64,000 nt of DNA. It comes from Neorhizobium sp. NCHU2750. GTDB taxonomy: Bacteria; Pseudomonadota; Alphaproteobacteria; Rhizobiales; Rhizobiaceae. The notes below the pieces were generated by a model that saw only the letters and a list, made by a program, of their open reading frames with translations, did not search any database and was not told the origin of the DNA. The translations under genes were made by a program, and so were the position numbers. Position 1 is the stretch's first letter. Each line of letters starts with the position of its first letter. The stretch spans positions 1,736,001-1,800,000 of the forward strand of contig NZ_CP030827.1 in assembly GCF_003597675.1 (NCBI RefSeq). The letters are read 5' to 3'. Shown one piece after another: positions 38,758 to 48,000 of this stretch.

Positions 38758-39740
38758 CAGCCCCACAGGCCGGCTTCCGGCGGATAGACCAGCGAGCCTT
38801 CATATCTAAGCCCGTTTTCTCGATCACGGGCAAGCAGAAGCGGCCCGTCGAGATCGGCATAATCCGTATCTGCGGCCAGAAGCACCGCCGGTGCCATCGC
38901 AAGCGATGTTCCGACCATGCAGCCGACCATGATTTGAAAGCCCAGTCGTTTCGCCTCAGTCTTCGTCCGCAGCGCCTCGGTCAGGCCGCCGGTCTTGTCG
39001 AGCTTGATGTTGACGGCATCGTAGCGGTCGCGAAGCGACGCGAGGTCGCCGGTGGAATGGACGCTTTCATCGGCGCAGATCGGAACCGGGCGCTCGATGC
39101 GCGACAACAGCGCATCATCGCCGGCCGGTAGCGGCTGTTCGATCAACGCAATGCCGAGGGATTTGGCGATATCGAGGTGACGCTCGATATTGTGGGCCGT
39201 CCACCCCTCGTTGGCATCGACGATGATTCGCGATTCGGGAGCCGAATCACGCACCGCCCGCATGCGCGCTTCGTCATCTTCGGTGCCCAGCTTGATCTTC
39301 AGCAGAGGTCGTGCACAGTTCTTTTTGGCATCCGCCGCCATGGTTGCCGCATCCGCCAACGACAATGTGAAGGCCGTGATGATGGGTTCGCGACCGGTCA
39401 TCCCGATCATCTCGCCGACCCGCCGTCGCGTGCTTTTGGCCTCCAGATCCCAGAGAGCGCAATCGACCGCATTGCGGGCGGCACCGGGCTTCATCCCTTC
39501 CTGCAACCGATCGCGCGTCATTCCGGCCTCGATCGCCTGCGAAACCGCCTTTATCTCGGCCAATACGCCTTCCATCGTCTCGCCGTAACGACGATAGGGC
39601 ACGCATTCGCCACGACCGGCAATGCCGCCTTCCGTGATGGTGCAGACGACGACGTCCGCCGTCGTTTTCGAGCCCCGCGAGATGGTGAAACTGCCGGCAA
39701 TGGGGAAGGCCTCGATTGTTGCTTCAAGGTGACGGGGCAT
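38757..39740 (-). CDS. dgcA: L-Ala-D/L-Glu (dipeptide) epimerase, enolase superfamily
   Basis: Epimerises L-Ala-D-Glu released from peptidoglycan so that it can be digested as an ordinary dipeptide. 327 aa of the muconate-lactonizing-enzyme subgroup. The catalytic Lys pair is KIKLG (about 150) and NIKLDKTGG (about 245). Metal ligands are in IVDANEGW, LIEQPLP and ICADESVHS. The length and the C-terminal YEGSLVYPPEAGLWG fit DgcA. The start at 39740 (MPRHLEATIEAFPI) is preferred to the in-frame ATG 22 codons upstream. Its 3' end is duplicated at 37152-37388. Divergent from the Mla operon with 69 bases between, so they may share promoter sequence. Confidence 0.92.
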   Translation of the reverse strand: MPRHLEATIEAFPIAGSFTISRGSKTTADVVVCTITEGGIAGRGECVPYRRYGETMEGVLAEIKAVSQAIEAGMTRDRLQEGMKPGAARNAVDCALWDLEAKSTRRRVGEMIGMTGREPIITAFTLSLADAATMAADAKKNCARPLLKIKLGTEDDEARMRAVRDSAPESRIIVDANEGWTAHNIERHLDIAKSLGIALIEQPLPAGDDALLSRIERPVPICADESVHSTGDLASLRDRYDAVNIKLDKTGGLTEALRTKTEAKRLGFQIMVGCMVGTSLAMAPAVLLAADTDYADLDGPLLLARDRENGLRYEGSLVYPPEAGLWG

Positions 39741-39809
39741 GGTTTTACGCGTCCTGTTGTGGCAAATCGGGCCGATGCAGCTATATTGCGTTTTACCGGA
39801 GCGCAATCA

Positions 39810-40994
39810 ATGGATTGCGCAAATGACCCAAGTAGCGAGCACCTGCCACACGTGAGTTCCAGTCAGGCCAAAATCGAAGCGCAAGAGCTGCCGGATGGCG
39901 CGGAGCGCTATATTCTCTCGGGCGACTGGCGCAATCATTCGATCTCGCCGGTGCTGAAGACGCTCGACCATCTGGCCAAGACCGGAGGCAAAGGGGCGGT
40001 CGAAATAGACGTCTCGGGCATAACCGGAATAGACACGGCCGGCGCCTGGTTGATTCGCCGCCTGATGACGGCAAAGAGCGGCGAGGGGCATGAACCGCAG
40101 GTGTCGGGTGGCAACGGCACGATTGAGGAATTGATCGGTGCGATGCCCGAAACGTCGCCGGCGCCGCCGCCGCCCGGTCCCGACAAGCGAAGCTTGTTCG
40201 AACGCATCTTCTCGCCGCCCGGCAAGTTGGTCGCAGAAGTCGGCAGCGATTTCTATGCGGCGATGCACATCCTCGGCTCCGCCGTGCGGGGTGCGCAGCT
40301 GAAATTCGGTCGCGGCTCGGGCGTGTCTCCGGCCTCCGTCGTCACCCATATCGACCGCATGGGGGTGAGGGCGGTTCCGATCATCGTGCTGATGTCCTTC
40401 CTGATCGGTGCGATCATCGCCCAGCAGGGCGCCTTCCAGCTGCGCTATTTCGGCGCCGAGATCTTCGTCGTCGACCTCGTCGGCATTCTGCAATTGCGCG
40501 AAATCGGCGTGCTGTTGACCGCGATCATGATCGCCGGCCGATCGGGCAGCGCCATCACCGCCGAGATCGGATCGATGAAGATGCGGGAGGAAATCGACGC
40601 GTTGACGGTCATCGGCCTCAACCCGATCGGCGTATTGATCTTTCCGCGTCTCGTGGCCCTGACGATCGCCCTGCCGCTCCTGACCATCATCGCAAACTTC
40701 GCGGCACTCTACGGTGCGGCCATCGTCGCCTGGAGCTATTCTGGCATCACCTTCGACACATTCCTGTCGCGCCTTCACGAAGCGGTCGATTATACGTCGG
40801 TGGCTTCCGGCATGATCAAGGCGCCGTTCATGGCGCTGGCCATCGGCATCGTCGCTGCTGTCGAAGGCATGAAGGTCGGCGGCAGCGCCGAATCGCTCGG
40901 CCAGCACGTCACCTCCGCGGTGGTGAAGTCGATCTTCGCCGTTATTCTCATGGATGCGCTTTTCGCCATCTTCTATTCCTCGATCGATTTCTGA
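39810..40994 (+). CDS. mlaE: MlaE-family ABC permease with N-terminal STAS domain
   Basis: Inner-membrane permease of an Mla-type phospholipid transporter. 394 aa. Residues about 15-115 form a STAS domain (IDVSGITGIDTAGAWLIRR, conserved switch helix), fused ahead of the MlaE permease (about 140-394; HIDRMGVRAVPIIVLMSFLIG, RSGSAITAEIGSMKMREEIDAL). In E. coli the STAS protein MlaB is separate; the fusion is usual in rhizobia. The start at 39810 has CGGAG nine bases upstream; the very long upstream extension is rejected. First gene of mlaE-mlaF-mlaD-lipoprotein, with 10-21 bases between genes. Confidence 0.92.
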   Translation: MDCANDPSSEHLPHVSSSQAKIEAQELPDGAERYILSGDWRNHSISPVLKTLDHLAKTGGKGAVEIDVSGITGIDTAGAWLIRRLMTAKSGEGHEPQVSGGNGTIEELIGAMPETSPAPPPPGPDKRSLFERIFSPPGKLVAEVGSDFYAAMHILGSAVRGAQLKFGRGSGVSPASVVTHIDRMGVRAVPIIVLMSFLIGAIIAQQGAFQLRYFGAEIFVVDLVGILQLREIGVLLTAIMIAGRSGSAITAEIGSMKMREEIDALTVIGLNPIGVLIFPRLVALTIALPLLTIIANFAALYGAAIVAWSYSGITFDTFLSRLHEAVDYTSVASGMIKAPFMALAIGIVAAVEGMKVGGSAESLGQHVTSAVVKSIFAVILMDALFAIFYSSIDF

Positions 40995-41004
40995 GGCGGC
41001 GGGC

Positions 41005-41847
41005 ATGGAAGACGGACTTCAGGTGATGGACAACAGGACAGCAGCGGGTGGCGACGATCGTCAGGTCGTCCTCTCGGTGCGCGACCTGAAGGTCGGTTTC
41101 GGCGAAAAGCTGGTTCTCGACAACCTCAACCTCGATATCTATCGCGGCGAAATTCTCGGTTTCGTCGGTGCATCGGGTACCGGCAAGTCGGTCTTGATGC
41201 GCACCGTGCTGCGGCTGCTGCCGCACCGGGCAGGCGAGATCAAGATCCTCGGCGTCAACTACGAGAAGGCGACCGATCAGGAGCGCATGGCGCTCGACAC
41301 GCGGCTCGGCGTGCTGTTCCAGCATGGTGCGCTCTTCTCGGCGCTGACGGTGAAGGAAAACATCCAGCTGCCGATGCGCGAATATCTCGATTTGCCGCAG
41401 TCGCTGATGGACGAACTCGCCTATCTGAAGCTCGAACTTGTCGGCCTGCCGCCGGATGCGGCCGATAAATACCCTTCGGAGCTTTCGGGCGGCATGATCA
41501 AGCGTGCAGCGCTTGCCCGTGCGCTAGCGCTCGATCCCGACCTTGTTTTCCTCGACGAGCCGACCTCCGGTCTCGACCCGATCGGCGCTGCCGATTTCGA
41601 TGCGCTGATTGCCAAGTTGCGCGATACGCTGGGTCTTACCGTCTATATGGTGACCCACGACCTCGACAGTCTGTTTTCGGTCTGTGACCGTATTGCCGTG
41701 CTCGGCCAGAAACGGGTATTGGTTGAGGGTACGCTGCAGGATATGTTCGCATTCGATGATCCGTGGGTTCAATCCTATTTCCGAGGAAAGCGGGCGCGCT
41801 CCGTCGTGACCAATGAAAACCAGCCGCCGGCAGACGTGAGGAAGTGA
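41005..41847 (+). CDS. mlaF: MlaF-family ABC ATPase
   Basis: Cytoplasmic ATPase powering the lipid transporter. 280 aa. Walker A is GASGTGKSVL (about 57-66), the Q-loop lies in GVLFQHGALF, the signature is LSGGMIKRAAL (about 160), Walker B is DLVFLDEPTSGLDP, and the switch His is in VTHDL. The start at 41005 (MEDGLQVMDNR) follows GAGGCGGCGGG; an alternative ATG seven codons later is possible. The gene follows the mlaE stop by ten bases and precedes mlaD by nine. Confidence 0.94.
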   Translation: MEDGLQVMDNRTAAGGDDRQVVLSVRDLKVGFGEKLVLDNLNLDIYRGEILGFVGASGTGKSVLMRTVLRLLPHRAGEIKILGVNYEKATDQERMALDTRLGVLFQHGALFSALTVKENIQLPMREYLDLPQSLMDELAYLKLELVGLPPDAADKYPSELSGGMIKRAALARALALDPDLVFLDEPTSGLDPIGAADFDALIAKLRDTLGLTVYMVTHDLDSLFSVCDRIAVLGQKRVLVEGTLQDMFAFDDPWVQSYFRGKRARSVVTNENQPPADVRK

Positions 41848-41856
41848 TCTAAGTCC

Positions 41857-43227
41857 ATGGAAACGAAAGCAAACTACGCCCTGGTCGGCTTCTTTACCCT
41901 GCTGGTGATCGCCGCCGCCTTCGGCTTCGTTTACTGGATGGCGCAGTCCGGTCGTGGAGGGCCGACGGCAGATCTGGCGATTCGCATCCCCGGCTCCGCA
42001 AACGGTCTCTCGGTCGGCTCGCCGGTGCGCTTCAACGGCATTCCGGTCGGCTCCGTGCGCGGCCTGACCATCGATCCGGACGACCCGCGTTATTCCATTG
42101 CCTTCACCCAGGTGCGTGCCGATGCGCCGGTCTATCAGTCTACCAAGGCCGTGCTCGAAGTGCAGGGCCTGACGGGCGCGGCCTATATCGAGCTTTCCGG
42201 TGGCGCCAAGGGCGAGGAAAACATCCTCAAGAAGTCGATGGATGCTGGCCGCCCGGCTGTCCTGATCGCCGACCAGTCGAGCGTCACCAACCTGCTCGCG
42301 ACTGCCGACAAGATCTTGCAGAAAGCCGATGCGGCAATCGGCGACATTCAGGGCTTCGTCGGTGATGCACGTGGTCCGTTGACCCAGACGATCCGCAATG
42401 TCGATACCTTCACCGGGGCGCTTTCCAAGAATTCCGACAATATCGACAAATTCCTCAACAGCCTGTCGACGCTCTCGGTGACGGTCGACCGGGTTTCCGG
42501 CACGCTGAACTCTACCCTGCAGGCTGCCGAGCAGCTTGTCCGCGCGATCGATGCCGATCGTGTAAACCAGGTGGTCGGCAATGCCGAACGTCTGACGCGT
42601 AACGCCGCCAATGCTTCCGACAATCTCGGACCGGTCATCGACAATGTCCGCAATGCTGCTGCAAGCTTCGCCCAGGCGGGCACCGACGCGCAATCCGTGC
42701 TGAAGCGTGCCGACAACCTGATGGCGGCCGTCGACCCGGGCCAGATCGGCAAAACCATCCAGAACATTTCGGCCGCTTCCGAGGATGCAAGGCAGACCCT
42801 TTCCTCCGCCCGCGGCGTGATCGACGACGTCGCGCATCGCTCGCAGGACATCAACAAGGCGATCACCGATTTCACCGAACTGGCAAAGAAGCTGAACGGT
42901 GCCTCGACCCAGGTCAACACGATCCTCGCCAAGGTCGACGGCCTCGTCTCCAGCGACGATTCGCAGGGCCTGTTTGCGCAGGCACGTCAGACGCTGCAAT
43001 CCTTCAAGACGGTGGCAGACAACATCAACTCCCGCGTCGGACCGATTGCCGATAGCCTGCAGCGCTTCTCGACCAGCGGTCTGAACAACATCCAGACGCT
43101 GGTGACCGATACCCGCCGCACGGTGGACAATCTCAATCAGACCATCACCAATTTCGACGACAATCCGCAGCGATTGCTGTTCGGCGGCGAGACCGTCAAG
43201 CAATTTGACGGCCGCACAAGGCGCTAA
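41857..43227 (+). CDS. mlaD: MlaD-family MCE protein with long helical C-terminal region
   Basis: Membrane-anchored periplasmic lipid-binding component. 456 aa. One TM helix at about 8-28 (ALVGFFTLLVIAAAFGFVYW) is followed by a single MCE domain (about 38-118; IPGSANGLSVGSPVRFNGIP, GLTGAAYIELSGG). The remaining 330 residues are predicted amphipathic helix (repeated NVRNAAASF-, ADNLMAAVD-like segments), much longer than in E. coli MlaD (about 180 aa). By analogy with PqiB/LetB and mycobacterial Mce proteins, the helical tail could form a needle-like tunnel across the periplasm; that is inference. Confidence 0.92.
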   Translation: METKANYALVGFFTLLVIAAAFGFVYWMAQSGRGGPTADLAIRIPGSANGLSVGSPVRFNGIPVGSVRGLTIDPDDPRYSIAFTQVRADAPVYQSTKAVLEVQGLTGAAYIELSGGAKGEENILKKSMDAGRPAVLIADQSSVTNLLATADKILQKADAAIGDIQGFVGDARGPLTQTIRNVDTFTGALSKNSDNIDKFLNSLSTLSVTVDRVSGTLNSTLQAAEQLVRAIDADRVNQVVGNAERLTRNAANASDNLGPVIDNVRNAAASFAQAGTDAQSVLKRADNLMAAVDPGQIGKTIQNISAASEDARQTLSSARGVIDDVAHRSQDINKAITDFTELAKKLNGASTQVNTILAKVDGLVSSDDSQGLFAQARQTLQSFKTVADNINSRVGPIADSLQRFSTSGLNNIQTLVTDTRRTVDNLNQTITNFDDNPQRLLFGGETVKQFDGRTRR

Positions 43228-43248
43228 CAGGCAGGGGTTCAAGAGTTC

Positions 43249-43863
43249 ATGAGTCTATTGACGTTTTCGCACCTGCCCGCCGCCCGCCGCGCCATGCTGC
43301 TGACGCTGCCCTTGGTCGCGGCACTGCTCACCGGCTGCGGCACCAAGGCCAATAACGACACGTTCGACCTGCACATGACGCCGGTCGCCCAAGGCCCGTC
43401 GCTGAAGAACCGCCAGATTCTTGTGCCGGAACCGACGGCGGTGAAGATGCTGGACAGCGAACAGGTCGTCGTGCGCGTCTCGTCATCGGAACTGCAATAT
43501 CTGGCCGATTCCCGCTGGGGTGACCGCCTGCCGCGCCTCGTCCAGTCGAAGCTCGTTCAGGCTTTCGAAAATACCGGCCGCCTCGGTGGTGTCGGGAAGC
43601 CAGGGCAGGGCCTCGCCATCGATTACCAGATCGTCACCGATATCCGCTCCTTCGAGGTAACGACCACCGGCAACCGCATGGCCAATGTCGAGATCTCGGC
43701 CAAGATCCTCAATGACCGCACCGGCACGGTCAAGGCTCAGTCTGTATTCAAGGCCACGTCACCGGTACATGGCGCTGAAAACAGCGACTTCGTCGACGCC
43801 CTCGACCGCGCCTTCGCCACGGTCGGCGGCGATATCGTCGACTGGTCGCTGAAGTCGATGTGA
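43249..43863 (+). CDS. ABC-type transport auxiliary lipoprotein (PF03886-like)
   Basis: 204 aa. Type II signal peptide with lipobox LLTGC (Cys near residue 29), so it is anchored to a membrane on the periplasmic side. The mature domain (ILVPEPTAVKMLDSEQVVVRV, LPRLVQSKLVQAFENTG, IDYQIVTDIRSFEV) matches the ABC_trans_aux/PqiC-type family found at the end of Mce/Pqi/Mla operons. It probably sits in the outer membrane as a docking partner for the MlaD tunnel. Last gene of the operon; 21 bases after mlaD. Confidence 0.88.
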   Translation: MSLLTFSHLPAARRAMLLTLPLVAALLTGCGTKANNDTFDLHMTPVAQGPSLKNRQILVPEPTAVKMLDSEQVVVRVSSSELQYLADSRWGDRLPRLVQSKLVQAFENTGRLGGVGKPGQGLAIDYQIVTDIRSFEVTTTGNRMANVEISAKILNDRTGTVKAQSVFKATSPVHGAENSDFVDALDRAFATVGGDIVDWSLKSM

Positions 43864-43923
43864 ATTCCACCATCTTTGGCAGATGAATCGCGCCGCATGC
43901 CAGGCTAACGGGAGACACCGCCG

Positions 43924-44439
43924 ATGCTGATCATACTGGCGGGGCTCCCCGGCGTCGGCAAGACAACGATCGCCCGTCTGCTGGCCAGACGCATCGCTGC
44001 CGTCCATGTCCGTGTCGACACGATCGAACAGAATATCCGCGCAGCAGGGCTTGATGCGGGTCCCGCCGGCTACATGGCCGCCTATGGCGTCGCCGAGGAC
44101 AATCTCTCGCTTGGCCATGTGGTCGTGGCCGATTCCGTCAACGGCCTGCTCGTCACGCGGCGGGCATGGCGTGCCGTGGCACAGCGTCTCGGCGTCCGGT
44201 CGGTCGATATTCATGTCACCTGTTCGGACAAGGCTGAACATCGCCGACGCGTCGAAACCCGCGCGACCGATGTGCCGGGCCTGGTAAAACCGGGCTGGGC
44301 GGCCACGGAGGCACGCATGTTCGAGGACTGGGATATCAAGCCGATGCTGGTCGACACGTCTGATGCCGCCCCGGACGCCATCGTTGATGCGTTGATTTCG
44401 GATCTGCAACTGGAAAGCCGTGCGCCGGCGGCCCCTTGA
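43924..44439 (+). CDS. P-loop ATP-binding protein, predicted kinase (AAA_33-like)
   Basis: 171 aa. N-terminal Walker A GLPGVGKTTIAR at about 7-18, then HVRVDTIEQNIR (acceptor-lid-like region), VVADSVNGLLVTRRAW with a Walker B-like aspartate, and a C-terminal segment with RRRVETR that could supply lid arginines. This is the layout of small-molecule kinases of the AAA_33/zeta-toxin-like group. Nothing here shows the substrate, and no antitoxin-like partner gene lies next to it. GGGAGAC precedes the ATG. Confidence 0.78.
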   Translation: MLIILAGLPGVGKTTIARLLARRIAAVHVRVDTIEQNIRAAGLDAGPAGYMAAYGVAEDNLSLGHVVVADSVNGLLVTRRAWRAVAQRLGVRSVDIHVTCSDKAEHRRRVETRATDVPGLVKPGWAATEARMFEDWDIKPMLVDTSDAAPDAIVDALISDLQLESRAPAAP

Positions 44440-44962
44440 ATCTCAGACCTAGATCTCCGGCAGCCGGAATAAGCGCTTTAGCCGGTGGCCCATTTAGACC
44501 AGTCGGTCGCCGCCCCTGCCTTCTACAATCGCTTGGCCGCCGCCGTCCCGTTAGACGAACCTTGATATCTCCATGGAAGATCTCGCCGCTGTCGCCGGAT
44601 GCGGCCGTAGCGCCAATTGACATATCCGTAAATCGCTGTTGTCATGGACGTAAATCAACGTTCAGCCCGGACCGCCGGGTTTCACGATGTCCAAAAGATC
44701 GGATTTCGATGGCCTTCTGACTGCCATTTGTGCAGGCCAGGGCTATTGTGGCGCCCTTCATGACGATGGATATGTACAGGTTGCGGACCTGCTTTATCGG
44801 CTATATGGGGGTTGAGGTCGTTAGCGCCCACAGGCTACGTCGATCTCGTCGGCGGCACCGCAAGATATCCCATTGATCTCTTCCGCATTCAATCATTCAT
44901 CTGGCGCCGCAAATAGACGGCAATCGATGGCCGATATCGCCTTGATCCACGATGGCGCATGA
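44440..44962. other. Intergenic stretch between the P-loop kinase and the giant coiled-coil gene
   Basis: About 520 bases without a convincing conserved gene. It has reduced coding character and several in-frame stops in all frames I checked. The only notable item is a 42-codon ORF at 44687-44815, listed separately. It could be a graveyard of degenerate sequence. Confidence 0.5.
44687..44815 (+). CDS. Possible small ORF, 42 codons
   Basis: Begins MSKRSDFDGLLTAICAGQGY and ends ADLLYRLYGG. The composition looks protein-like (FDGLLTAICAGQGYCG, amphipathic helix plus Gly turn), reminiscent of small rhizobial proteins of unknown function, but the ribosome site is weak. It may be a truncated remnant of a longer gene. 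Low confidence. Confidence 0.3.
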   Translation: MSKRSDFDGLLTAICAGQGYCGALHDDGYVQVADLLYRLYGG

Positions 44963-44990
44963 AAAAGGCCGCCTCTCCGAGCGGCCTTTT
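44963..44990 (-). terminator. Intrinsic terminator of the growth-pole-ring gene
   Basis: Stem aaaaggccgc / gcggcctttt with an 8-base loop. On the minus strand the right arm ends in a T run. Lies 23 bases after the stop of the giant gene. Confidence 0.85.
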
Positions 44991-45013
44991 CCTTTTTGGC
45001 TGGAAGCGTGTCC

Positions 45014-48000
45014 TCAGCCGAACCGGCCGGCGGCGTGGGCAAGCATCGTATAGACCTTGCCGGTATCGGAGGTCAGGTAGCTCTGCGTCACGGTGCGGTC
45101 GTGGTCGGTGCGGGCGACGTCGGCGAGCAGCTTCTCGAAATCCGAGATGTAGCGGTCGACGGCGGTGCGGAATTCCGGCTCGCGGTCATACTTGCGCTTG
45201 ATGTCGTCGAAGGTCTGCTGGCCCTTCAGCGTGTAGAGGCGACGGGTAAAGACGTCGCGCTCGCCACGCTGGTAGCGCCGCCACAGGTCGACAGAGGCAT
45301 CGTGATCGATGGCGCGGGCGATGTCCACGGAGAGCGAGTTCAGCGATTCCACCATGTGACGCGGATTGCGGTTGTCGCCGTTGGCGGTCCGCGGTGCAGG
45401 GGCGGGTTCGGCCGCACGTGGTGCTGCCGGACGGGCAGGTGCCTGAGTAGCCGTTTCGTCACGCGAGGCGCCACGCAGCAGATCGCTGATCCATCCACCC
45501 TGGCCAGCCTGTGCGGCCGGCGTGGCCTGGCCTGCCGGAGACACCGGCTGAGGCGCACGAACGGTCGCCTGGGCCGGCGCTGCGACCGGACGGTCGGCAG
45601 GCAGGCTGCCGCGCAGCATGCCTGCGGCATAGGGATCGTTGCGCGGTGCGGCCGGAGCCTGTACCGGGGCAGGTGCTGACTGCTGGGCGATCTGCGGCTG
45701 CGGGCGAACCGGCGAGGTCGGGCCGGACGTCACGGCGCTCGCCTGAACCCGCGGCTGGCTTGCCTCGGAGACCTCCATCTGCTGCGACGAGCGGCCGACC
45801 AGCTGCGAGATTTCCTGCAGCGCCTTGATCTGCTCGGAAACCGCGCGGCGCATAGCGGCTGCACTTTCCTTGGCTTCTTCCGGCAGGTCGAATGCGCCGC
45901 GCTTCAGTTCAGAACGCGTTGCATCGAGCTCCTGGCGGATGTCGTTGGCCGAGCGGCGGATTTCATCGGTGGCGCCGGAGAAGCGGCCGACCGCTTCCTC
46001 AACCGACTGGCGAAGCGTCTCGCGCAGATGCTGGGCGGCCGTGTCGGAGCGCTGCGAAGCCTCGCCCATCAGCCGTTCGACATCCGAAAGCGAGCCGGAA
46101 ATATTGCCGCGCATCTGGTCTGCGAGGTCACGGGCGCGCTTTTCAGCTTCCGACAGTGTCGTTTCGATCGTGCGGTTGGCTTCGTCACCGGCATCGAGCA
46201 GGGCGGCGCGCATGACCTGTGCGGTATGTTCGGCGCGCTGCTGGGTCTCTCCGAGACGGCGGCCGATATCGGCAAACGAGGTGCTGAGCCCATCACGCAG
46301 CTTGTCGCCGACATGGGCGGTGCGCTCTTCGGCCCGTTCGAAGGCACCATCGACCAGAGCGGTGAGGTTCTTCAGCGTGGCTTCGATTTCGTCCGAACGC
46401 TTCACCAGTCCGACAGACAGGCTGCGCAGGGCATCCTGGCGTTCGTCGAGCGTGCTGACGAGGTTTGACTGGGCAGCGTTCAGAAGCTCGGAAGCCTGAG
46501 CGAGAACCCTGGAATGGTCCTCGAAGCGGCCGACAATACCGCCGACCTGGCTGAGCGTCTGGCCGGAAATATTGACCAGGCGGTCGATATTGTTTTCGAG
46601 CAGTCTGCTGGAGCCGGCAACGAGATCGGCAGCCGATCCGGCCGAATGGGCAAAGCGCGATGCGGTTTCGTCGAGCTTCTGGTCGGTGGCGGCGAGCTGC
46701 GTTGCCGCATTCTCAACCAGCGTCGCGATGTTGACGTTGCTGGAAGACAGCCGCTCGATAATGCCGTCGACATTGGCAAGCAGGCTCTGTTCGGCACCGC
46801 GCACCATATGGGCGGCGGCTTCCGTACGCTGATTGAGAGCGGCAAGAGTCTCGTTGGCGCGGGCAGCGATCGCGTCCACCAGGGCTGCATTTTCCTCGCG
46901 GATGCGGGCGCTGGTTTCCTTGGCGGCAGAGGCCAGCCGTTCGGCGCTCTGCTGTGCGGCGGAGCTCAGGCCCTCGATACCCTGCTGGCTGATGGCTGTG
47001 AGCCGTTCTGCACTCTGCTGGCTGACGGCGCCGAGACGCTCGGCACCCTGACGGGCCGCAGATTCCATGCGCTCGGCGGCGGTACGGCCGCTTTCCGCAT
47101 AGGCGTCCATCATCGGCTTTGCCTTCTCGTCGAGCAGGCGAGACAGTTCTTCGGAACGGCTGGAAAGCATGGAATTGAGGTCGCGCGAGCGGCTGTCGAG
47201 CGCCGTGCGGATGGCGTCGCCGCGGGCGGCGAGCGCCCGGTCGACGGCATCCAGTGCGACGTCGAGTTCGCTTGCCGCATCCGACAGCGTCGAGCGGATC
47301 GACTGACCACGGTCGTCGAGCGCCTTTTCGGCATTGCCGAGCGCAACCGAGATCGCGTCGACCTGCTGCTTCACCAGCTTGTCGGCCTCCGCCACCTTGC
47401 TGACGATGGCGCTGCCGGCATCGGAGAAGGCCTGGGCGACGGTCGCAGCCTGGCCGGCGAGGCGGCTCTGCGTTTCGGAAAGGCGGCCGACGATCTCGTT
47501 GGAGCGGTCTTCGATGGCGCGGGTGAATTCGCCGTTGCGGCTGCTGAGCTCTTGGGTGAAGTCGGCGCCTGCACGCGCCAGCGCCTCAGCCGAGCGACTG
47601 GCTTCCTCGTTCATCCCCTGGCCGGCATTAGCCACCGCGTCGCGCAGCGAAGATGCAAAGCCGACAGCCTTGCCTTCGATCGTCTTGGCGACGTTTTCGA
47701 GGCCGAAGGCGAGGGCCTTGTCCATCGTGCCGAAGCGCTCCTCGATATGAGCCGTACGACCATCGAGGGTTTCGGTGATACGCGCAGCCGCCCTGTCCGT
47801 CGACTGTTCAAGGACGCCGGAGCGTTCTTCCATCGTGCGGGCGATGCGGGACGCAGCCTGATCTGTCGACTGTTCGAGTGCGCCGGTGCGCTCCTCGATC
47901 GTGCGGGCAATGCGCTCGGCGGCTTCGCTGGTGGCGATCTCGATGCCGATGCTGCTGCCGCTGACCGCCTCTGCGATGCGGTCCGCTGCGGCGTTCGATA

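Larger units (their letters stand above)
37155..38993. repeat. Diverged direct repeat bracketing the methyltransferase gene (copies at 37155-37388 and 38760-38993)
   Basis: Two same-orientation copies of about 234 bp, offset 1605 bp, both covering the end of the dgcA gene. The central part is nearly identical (for example the run through gcggcccgtcgagatcggca); the outer 60 bases are less so. The second copy is continuous with intact dgcA. The sequence between them (37389-38759) has no counterpart elsewhere in the window apart from the possible MFS remnant. Confidence 0.8.

Noticed and set aside
39177..39809. A 211-codon N-terminal extension of mlaE.
   Set aside because: It is antisense to dgcA, has no domain, and the ATG at 39810 has a good ribosome site and a normal family N-terminus.
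43924..44439. Reading the P-loop protein as a zeta-type toxin.
   Set aside because: No epsilon-like antitoxin gene lies beside it and the substrate-binding region does not resemble the UDP-GlcNAc site. A generic small kinase is the safer call.
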